This document shows, piece by piece, positions 1-4,910 of a DNA stretch of 14,206 nucleotides. The notes beneath the pieces were generated by a model. The model saw nothing but the letters and a program-made list of their open reading frames with translations, made no database searches and was not told the DNA's origin. The stretch comes from Candidatus Hodarchaeota archaeon (lineage in GTDB: Archaea > Asgardarchaeota > Heimdallarchaeia > Hodarchaeales > Hodarchaeaceae), in assembly GCA_016840305.1 (NCBI GenBank), contig JAEOSP010000056.1:1-14206 (forward strand), given 5' to 3'. Every line of letters starts with the position of its first letter. Position 1 is the first letter of the stretch. The position numbers were made by a program, and so were the translations under genes.

Positions 1-200
1 GCAATAGCACTTGGTGTTTTCTTATCCTTCTTAATTTTCTTTAAATACTCGAAAGCATTCGAAAACATATCTTCCCATGTAGATAAAAGATCGTTGCCTA
101 CTAGGACTTCACCTGTTTGAGCTGCAACTAAATGGTTTTCAATCTCAATACCATGCGAAAAGAAAAGCGGTGTTTCTAAAATGTAATTTTTTAAAACCAT
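1..200 (-). CDS. GCS2-like ligase, N-terminal fragment (cut by window edge)
   Basis: I translated the reverse strand from the ATG at 198-200: 66 codons are open to the window edge, so the protein is partial. Residues about 13-35 read FFSHGIEIENHLVAAQTGEV. This resembles the opening of the glutamate-cysteine ligase family 2 / carboxylate-amine ligase fold, whose N-terminus has the pattern GVExE..LV...TGE with metal/ATP-binding glutamates. Family enzymes join glutamate or another carboxylate to an amine using ATP in the cytoplasm; the substrate here cannot be told from a fragment. It starts 5 nt after the stop of the amidohydrolase-like gene, with a weak AGGA upstream inside that gene's end, so it is very likely the last visible gene of the same operon. 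The fold assignment rests on one short motif and is tentative. Confidence 0.55.
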   Translation of the reverse strand, partial: MVLKNYILETPLFFSHGIEIENHLVAAQTGEVLVGNDLLSTWEDMFSNAFEYLKKIKKDKKTPSAI

Positions 201-205
201 AGTAC

Positions 206-1609
206 TCAGTCCTGGGAAGTTCCCTCAACTAATATTTCACTGAATTTCTCTAATTTTATTTTTTTATCCCCTCTCGATGGCTTCACAATCCTCACAATTA
301 CTAATGGATCCTGTGTACACGTAAAATCAACTTTTTGAAGTTCCAGAGGGATTGTTCGTAAAATAACTTCATCCCCTGTAGAAGTTTCCTGAAGGCTGAA
401 AGATAATCTTTTTTCTTTTTCTCCGAAAGTAATTATTTGTAGAATCTGATTCTTCTTCATATTCTCTCCTAGATCAATATTAATGAATTTACCTTCAGTA
501 GAAATGAAATTTTTAACTGCTTTCTGAAAAATTCCCAATTTTAATCGATATTTTTGTGATTTGGCTTTACTCTCTGGCTTCTTCCAAGAAACGGGTATTA
601 GATTAAGGGCGTTCCCCCCTAGTATCTTTGAAATCGCACAGATCGGCTCAACTGCTTGGTCTCTTTCTTCAAGAAGCTTCTTGAATTTCTTTGAGAATAG
701 ATAGGAGATAATGTCTGCGGCTTGGAGTACACTGAAATAATTGTGATCAGTCCCAAATACAATTTTGTTCTCCCAATTAGGAACGTGCTTCATTAAATTA
801 TCGAAAAATATTTCTACATCTTTTCCCCTCATACCGCTAGTTTCAGCAAAGATTCCTTCTTGAGCAAGACATTCAAAAATCTCCGATGAACTATAATCAA
901 ACCCTGAATGTCCCAATACAACATTCACGGGAAATTCTTGTTCTTTTCTTGCTTCTTGCGTGATTTTAGTAATATCAGCAGCAACCCCCTTGTTTGGTAC
1001 GTCAAATATTACGGGTATTTTCAAACTTCCTGCTGTTTGTAATACTTGCTTTGTTTCAGGAGAGATGATTTGCTTAATCCAACCTTGAGAGAGGGGATGC
1101 AGCTTAAGGCCATTCATTCCTTGTTCAATAGAATTCAACACTTCTTGGTTCGATTCAGAATCGGTAGGATCAACACGACAAAAAGGAATAAATCTAAAAC
1201 AATAATCAAATGTATGAACTTGATGGCGAACATAACGATTACTTTTTATAAATTTAGGTTGTGTTTGAGTGTGAAAGATGTCGTTAAAAGGAAAAGTTAC
1301 AATTTTATCAACCAACCAGCCCCTAGTTTTAGTTTCATTAACTGAATATATTGTTTTTACTGATTGGAAGAGAGGCTGTGCACAATTTTCACCTTTTGGG
1401 AGTTTTAATGAATATTGGTCAACATTCTGATTGATTCGTTCCGGCAACTCGTACTGCAGTTTTGTGTAAAGATTCAAAATATCCTGAGGTTGATTAATCC
1501 GTTGTGAAGAACCTTTAGTCGTAGCTATCTTTACTCTTCCAATATGGGTGTGAAAATCCACTAAAGGAATAGAATGCGATATACCAGTCTGATTGATAAT
1601 AATTAACAA
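206..1609 (-). CDS. Amidohydrolase-2-like metal-dependent hydrolase with extra C-terminal region
   Basis: This 467-residue protein has a TIM-barrel amidohydrolase layout. VDFHTH (H20, H22) is the first metal-binding pair after strand 1; GLKLHP (K169, H171), VLGHSG (H234) and FGTDHN (D288) match the later metal and catalytic positions; ILGGNALNL (329-337) is the usual end of the barrel. Family members hydrolyse amides or esters, or decarboxylate; the substrate cannot be told. About 125 residues (342-467), basic and then strand-rich, follow the barrel and are not part of a minimal family member. There is no ATG before the HxH motif. I take the TTG at 1609 because AGGAG (complement of 1618-1622) lies 8 nt upstream. 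It follows the winged-helix gene after 68 nt and precedes the GCS2-like gene by 5 nt. The fold call is fairly sure; the function is unknown. Confidence 0.8.
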   Translation of the reverse strand: MLIIINQTGISHSIPLVDFHTHIGRVKIATTKGSSQRINQPQDILNLYTKLQYELPERINQNVDQYSLKLPKGENCAQPLFQSVKTIYSVNETKTRGWLVDKIVTFPFNDIFHTQTQPKFIKSNRYVRHQVHTFDYCFRFIPFCRVDPTDSESNQEVLNSIEQGMNGLKLHPLSQGWIKQIISPETKQVLQTAGSLKIPVIFDVPNKGVAADITKITQEARKEQEFPVNVVLGHSGFDYSSSEIFECLAQEGIFAETSGMRGKDVEIFFDNLMKHVPNWENKIVFGTDHNYFSVLQAADIISYLFSKKFKKLLEERDQAVEPICAISKILGGNALNLIPVSWKKPESKAKSQKYRLKLGIFQKAVKNFISTEGKFINIDLGENMKKNQILQIITFGEKEKRLSFSLQETSTGDEVILRTIPLELQKVDFTCTQDPLVIVRIVKPSRGDKKIKLEKFSEILVEGTSQD

Positions 1610-1617
1610 AGAACTTA

Positions 1618-1622
1618 CTCCT
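1618..1622 (-). promoter_or_regulatory. Shine-Dalgarno site supporting a TTG start
   Basis: The minus strand reads AGGAG, with 8 nt before the TTG at 1609-1607. The frame stays open upstream to about 1672 but contains no ATG, so this site is the best evidence for where translation of the amidohydrolase-like gene begins. Confidence 0.55.
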
Positions 1623-1633
1623 AGTTGTTTAAG

Positions 1634-1659
1634 AAAAGTTTTCTGAAATAATAACTTTT
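1634..1659 (-). repeat. Inverted repeat in the operon's only long gap
   Basis: AAAAGTT (1634-1640) and AACTTTT (1653-1659) are perfect inverted copies around a 12-nt loop. They lie in the 68-nt gap between the winged-helix gene and the amidohydrolase-like gene. The stem is all A/T except one pair, so it would be weak. It could be a partial terminator or processing site that lowers downstream expression, or chance in an AT-rich gap. Confidence 0.3.
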
Positions 1660-1677
1660 TAAGATTACTCTTCTACT

Positions 1678-2580
1678 TCAGGAGATCCTAAAAACATTTT
1701 TAAAAAACGAGTGTCCTAACTGAGTGAAACGAATCCATAAATTGTCATTTTCATCTAGTTTAGTAATTATCAATGACTGGAAAATAGTTTTATCAACTGA
1801 TAACGATTTAATTAATAACGCAAAGATTGGTAATAATAAAACACCACGAATGGAAAGCATATACCGTTTGTTTTTGCCCCAATTTTCTTCTGTCATGAAA
1901 AAGGTTGAAAGTTTATTCAGATAACTACCAATTGGTCCAGAAAAGTTTTTTGATAGTTCGGTCTTGGATAATCCGACATTGAATTGGAGGTGGTCCCATA
2001 TTAACTCCTCAAGTAGTTTAAAGACGTTGTAACCACTTTTTCCACTAAAAATTTTATAAACGGGGAAGGAAAGAGGTTTAGTAAGTTTAATCTTCCGCGG
2101 TTCCTTTCCAGATTGCAAAGATGTTAAAATACGATTAGTACCCGAAATTTGAGCAAGCAGTGTATTAATAATGAATAGGACAAGCTTATCTTCTGAATCA
2201 GCATAATCCTGAAACTTTGCATTATCCCAAGCTATCGAAGATGGGTCTTCTCTTACTATGTAGGTTACAAGAACATAAGCGAGAACAATATAACCTAAAG
2301 GACTAATAGAATGAAAAGATACTTTGGTAGAGCTAATAACTTTCTCCCGTTCTCTCTCAAGAATCCCCCCATTTACTAGTGAGGTTATTAACCCACGAGT
2401 TTTTGCTACCGTAAATTCATCTTCTTTCCCTAATAAACATGAAAGAATATCTGTAATACCCTGAATGGTATTCTTATCAGCCTTTTGACCGATATAAACA
2501 GCGGTTAAGCAAAGAATGCGATCCTGATTTTCAATAACTGATAAAGTCTCAACTAACCTAACGAACGGATCAGATTCCAT
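1678..2580 (-). CDS. Putative tandem winged-helix protein, partner of the GTPase
   Basis: I do not recognise this 300-residue protein as a named family. Two stretches read as winged-helix units. Around residues 55-109, a helix TRGLITSLVNGGILERE is followed by a wing and ISPLGYIVLAYV. Around 203-258, LSKTELSKNFSGPIGSYLNKL is followed by KRYMLSIRGVLLLPIFALL. The repeated ending [IL]S-x2-G-x3-L resembles the 'LT..G...L' wing and last helix of many archaeal winged-helix regulators. A third, weaker copy may lie at 278-294 (LWIRFTQLGHSFF). The hydrophobic runs at 96-109 and 246-258 fit these helices better than membrane spans. It begins 4 nt after the GTPase stop, with GGAAGG 7 nt before the ATG, so the two are likely made together. 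A DNA-binding or protein-protein adaptor role is inference. Confidence 0.6.
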   Translation of the reverse strand: MESDPFVRLVETLSVIENQDRILCLTAVYIGQKADKNTIQGITDILSCLLGKEDEFTVAKTRGLITSLVNGGILEREREKVISSTKVSFHSISPLGYIVLAYVLVTYIVREDPSSIAWDNAKFQDYADSEDKLVLFIINTLLAQISGTNRILTSLQSGKEPRKIKLTKPLSFPVYKIFSGKSGYNVFKLLEELIWDHLQFNVGLSKTELSKNFSGPIGSYLNKLSTFFMTEENWGKNKRYMLSIRGVLLLPIFALLIKSLSVDKTIFQSLIITKLDENDNLWIRFTQLGHSFFKNVFRIS

Positions 2581-2584
2581 TCAT

Positions 2585-3172
2585 TTACCTTCCTTGACCG
2601 TCCCAGACATTAAAAGCTGAAGCATCCTTATCAAATTCACACAAATCAAGAATTCCTTTAATACAATTCTTTGTTTCTATTTTATACTCGTTTTCTTCTA
2701 CTTTTACAGCAACGGTTGGTAGAATTTCTTTGATCAATTTCTTCTTTTGGTTGATGAAAAAATCTTCAATTTGCTCTTTATATTCAGAAAAGTTATCTGC
2801 AGCTAAATCAAACTTATTGAGATAAATAGTGAGTTGTTTTGTTGGAATGTCAAGATTTTCATAGAAAGATAATTGTTGTTCCAGATCTACCGATAAATCA
2901 AACATACAGAGAAACCGATTAGCATTACGTAAGACATAAACTCTATAATAGTCGGTTATAGGTGTAGTATGGCCTCCAGTCCCGTATAATACATGAATGA
3001 ATCCTTTATGAGTGAAACGTATAAAATCCACGGTTTGGGTGGTATACATTTCTGGGCCTCCTGGAGCTCCTGTTAAAATCTTCTCATTCGAGTTAGCAAG
3101 AGAATTCATAAATCGAACAAAAACCGAAGTCTTACCACAATCCATATCTCCAAGAATTCCGACATTTACCAT
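2585..3172 (-). CDS. Small Ras/MglA-like GTPase with atypical G3 motif
   Basis: This 195-residue GTPase-fold protein has a P-loop GDMDCGKT (G8-T15), a threonine-rich switch I region (TTQTVDF, 44-50), a G4 motif NKFD (119-122) specifying guanine and a G5-like ETKN (166-169). The G3 motif, usually DxxG, reads YGTGGH (63-68): the aspartate is replaced by glycine and no switch II glutamine follows. The nearest pattern I know is the 'GTPG' form in archaeal MglA/COG2229-type GTPases, which act as cytoplasmic switches in polarity or signalling. There is no C-terminal CAAX-type cysteine and no membrane segment. It is the first gene of the four-gene minus-strand operon, followed after 4 nt by a putative winged-helix protein. 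The GTPase fold is secure; the pathway is unknown. Confidence 0.82.
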   Translation of the reverse strand: MVNVGILGDMDCGKTSVFVRFMNSLANSNEKILTGAPGGPEMYTTQTVDFIRFTHKGFIHVLYGTGGHTTPITDYYRVYVLRNANRFLCMFDLSVDLEQQLSFYENLDIPTKQLTIYLNKFDLAADNFSEYKEQIEDFFINQKKKLIKEILPTVAVKVEENEYKIETKNCIKGILDLCEFDKDASAFNVWDGQGR

Positions 3173-3255
3173 TTAGACCATTCCAAATAATTGCTATTTA
3201 GAGAAGAAGAGAGATTTTTCATGCAATAAAATCAGAGAAATCTCATCCCTTTAAG

Positions 3256-3262
3256 TTTTATA
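3256..3262 (-). promoter_or_regulatory. TATA-like box upstream of the GTPase operon
   Basis: The minus strand reads TATAAAA, a good match to the archaeal TATA box, with A-rich sequence upstream that could serve as BRE. Transcription would start near 3230, giving a leader of roughly 58 nt before the GTPase ATG at 3172. A second, weaker TATA-like TTTATTG closer to the gene cannot be excluded. Confidence 0.4.
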
Positions 3263-3451
3263 CTATTGTTCTAGCCGTATTTTATTATTTTTATTAACGC
3301 TCTCAAAAGTCCCCGTTCTTTAGTTAATGGATGAAATAAGGAATTACAAAGATCTCATGAACAAAAACTAATGGAAATACATGATAAAAAAATGTAAAGA
3401 CTAATAAGAAGAAAAAGCGATCAAATTAATTGGATATTATAGGAGAATAGG

Positions 3452-3460
3452 TTTATAATA
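3452..3460 (+). promoter_or_regulatory. Probable tnpB TATA box within a left-end palindrome
   Basis: TTTATAATA lies about 33 nt before the ATG at 3493, which would give a leaderless or nearly leaderless tnpB transcript. It sits in the left arm of the imperfect hairpin 3450-3480, so promoter and possible transposon end coincide. Confidence 0.35.
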
Positions 3461-3492
3461 CGCGAGGGTTATAAATTACCTTAGATGGTGAC

Positions 3493-4770
3493 ATGGTAAC
3501 TCTCACAAAGAAATTTTCAATCCAACCTACTAAAAAACAAGAACTTTAACTCTGGGAATTAGCAGAGACATGTCGATTACTTTACAATCATGCGCTGGCT
3601 GAACGAAAATTTCTTTATATTAGCTATAAGCATCGAGTCACCTATATAGACCAACAAAATGCTCTTCCACAATTGAAAGAAAGATTTCCACGCTATAAAC
3701 AAGTTTATTCAAAAGTACTACAAATGACACTTAAAAAAGTTGATGCGGCGTATAGATCATTTTTTGGGCTAGTAAAAAATGGAGAAAGTACTGCACGACC
3801 ACCAGGCTTTCGTGGTAAGGACTATTTCTTCACCTTATGCTATAATCAGTCAGGATTCTTTTTCACAAGGAGGTTAATTAAATTTTCCCACAAACATCCT
3901 GAATCAGTTAAATTGATCTTTTCTATACCGTTTGATTTTACATCCATTTATGTTAAACAAGTAGAGATATTTCAAGACCGATATGATCAGCGATTTTATG
4001 TTGCAGTGGCTTATGAGCAAGAAGAACCTCCATATATTGATAATGGTTATTATCAAGCCTTTGACCTGGGAATTATCAAACATGCTGCAATAAATTCTTC
4101 AGGTAAGTTTCTTGAAACAACTGTTAAACGTCCTGATAAGTATTGGCAACCGTATATCCGATCATTGCAACAACGAAAGGATCATTGCCTGAAAAATAGT
4201 CGTAGACACCGTCTTTTTAGTCAACGTTTACGGAGTATGCAGCGTAAATGTGTTAATCAGACCAAAGACTGGCAGCATAAACAAAGTAAGAGATTATTAC
4301 ACAACACAAAGGCTAACACTTTAATTGTGGGTGATCTTTCGGTCAAAAAAATGGCTTCTACCAAGAAAAATGGTAAAAACCATAAGTATACAAAGAGTCT
4401 TCATCGCGGTGTCCATAATACAGGTCATCTAGGTCGTTTTGTCGAATTACTAATCTATAAAGCGAAATTGATAGGTAAAAGGGTAATAGTCATTGATGAA
4501 CGGGCTACGAGCAAGACCTGTGCATTTTGTGGCCATAAGAAAGAGCAGATGCCTCTTTCTAAGCGGATCTATCATTGTGAGGTTTGTGAATCCGTCATTG
4601 ATCGTGATCAAAATTCAGCGATTAACATTGTGAAACGATTCCTCTCACGCAATGCCCTGTGTACGGGCTATCAGCAGTTTATTACGTCTGTTGATAATCT
4701 ACGACAAACAGTCAATGGTAAAAAGACAGTTTCCCGTTTTCCTATTATAACGGGTTCTGCGATCTCGTAG
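3493..4770 (+). pseudogene. tnpB: TnpB RNA-guided nuclease, interrupted by an in-frame TAA
   Basis: The frame from the ATG at 3493 encodes MVTLTKKFSIQPTKKQEL, then TAA at 3547-3549, then continues without a break in the same frame (LWELAETCRLLYNHALAERK) to 4770. Read through, it gives about 425 residues, normal TnpB length. Numbering the stop as 19: RuvC-I aspartate D191 in AFDLGI; RuvC-II region IVGDLSVKKM (279-288), with glycine where EDL is canonical; E336 in IDERATSKTC; a zinc ribbon C343-x2-C346 and C362-x2-C365; RuvC-III DRDQNSAIN (370-378). TnpB is the ωRNA-guided DNA nuclease that helps IS605-type elements persist. After the stop the first plausible in-frame start is a TTG at 3673, which would lose 60 N-terminal residues, so the gene is probably inactive. 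The single lesion looks recent, since the remaining motifs are intact. Confidence 0.85.
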
Positions 4771-4802
4771 GAAGCCATCGATTCTAGTAGGTGGTAGTTC
4801 AC
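4650..4802 (+). ncRNA. Predicted ωRNA (right-end guide RNA) region of the TnpB element
   Basis: In IS605-type elements the TnpB guide RNA comes from the 3' end of tnpB and the downstream right end. The right-end hairpin and GTAGTTCAC here define where its scaffold would stop, and the flank from 4803 would be the guide. The 5' limit given is arbitrary. I infer this from element architecture, not from a recognised RNA motif. Confidence 0.3.
4775..4802 (+). repeat. Right-end hairpin and tail of the TnpB element
   Basis: CCATC (4775-4779) pairs with GGTGG (4790-4794), including one G-T pair, around a 10-nt loop. TAGTTCAC follows, ending at 4802. It begins 4 nt after the tnpB stop. This matches the subterminal hairpin plus short cleavage-site tail seen at right ends of IS200/IS605-type elements. 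Confidence 0.55.
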
Positions 4803-4866
4803 TATCTAATCAATAAGTAATCTCATTCCATAGTAATTAAGATAAATCTATTAATGGTCATTTTTG

Positions 4867-4875
4867 AATTATATC
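4867..4875 (+). promoter_or_regulatory. TATA-like box for the HerA-like gene
   Basis: ATTATATCT lies about 36 nt before the ATG at 4911, as expected for a very short leader. No convincing Shine-Dalgarno sequence precedes the start. It lies outside the TnpB element, so the downstream gene probably kept its own promoter. Confidence 0.35.
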
Positions 4876-4910
4876 TATTCCACTTAATAGGTAAAATCTA
4901 GTATAAATTG

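Larger units (their letters stand above)
3173..3492. other. 320-base gene-free region between the GTPase operon and tnpB
   Basis: I see no convincing gene here. It holds the promoter of the leftward GTPase operon, the left flank and end of the TnpB element, and very A/T-rich sequence. TATA candidates on the minus strand are TATAAAA at 3262-3256 (long leader) and TTTATTG near 3229-3223 (short leader). An inverted repeat GAGATTT (3211-3217) / AAATCTC (3238-3244) spans that region. It overlaps an alternative shorter pair, GATTTT (3213-3218) / AAAATC (3228-3233). A T-rich tract lies at 3280-3296. Confidence 0.6.
3450..4802 (+). mobile_element. TnpB-only IS200/IS605-superfamily element (IS1341-type), decayed
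   Basis: One tnpB and no tnpA are present. The right boundary is suggested by a hairpin just after the tnpB stop followed by GTAGTTCAC (4794-4802), a tail I recall from right ends of this group. The left boundary is uncertain. An imperfect palindrome lies at 3450-3480 (GGTTTATAA paired with TTATAA-att-ACC), about where a left-end hairpin would be, but it also contains the probable tnpB TATA box. Such elements move as single-stranded DNA by a Y1 transposase supplied elsewhere, without target duplication, so no direct repeats are expected. Confidence 0.65.

Noticed and set aside
1046..1345. Open frame on the plus strand (99 codons)
   Set aside because: It lies wholly antisense to the amidohydrolase-like gene and shows no motif, ribosome site or promoter.
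1678..2580. Reading the 300-residue protein as a membrane protein
   Set aside because: The two hydrophobic runs are short and sit exactly where the last helix of a winged-helix unit would be, after a wing-like turn.
3211..3244. Riboswitch or attenuator in the GTPase leader (overlapping GAGATTT/AAATCTC and GATTTT/AAAATC pairs)
   Set aside because: Stems are short and A/T-rich, and one arm would lie upstream of the transcript start if the better TATA box is used. Kept only as a note on the region.
3280..3296. T-rich tract as a terminator
   Set aside because: No plus-strand gene ends nearby; on the minus strand it is A-rich sequence upstream of the GTPase promoter.
3673..4770. Calling TnpB as an intact 365-residue gene from TTG 3673
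   Set aside because: The conserved N-terminus continues in frame upstream to an ATG at 3493 through a TAA, so a broken full-length gene explains the sequence better.
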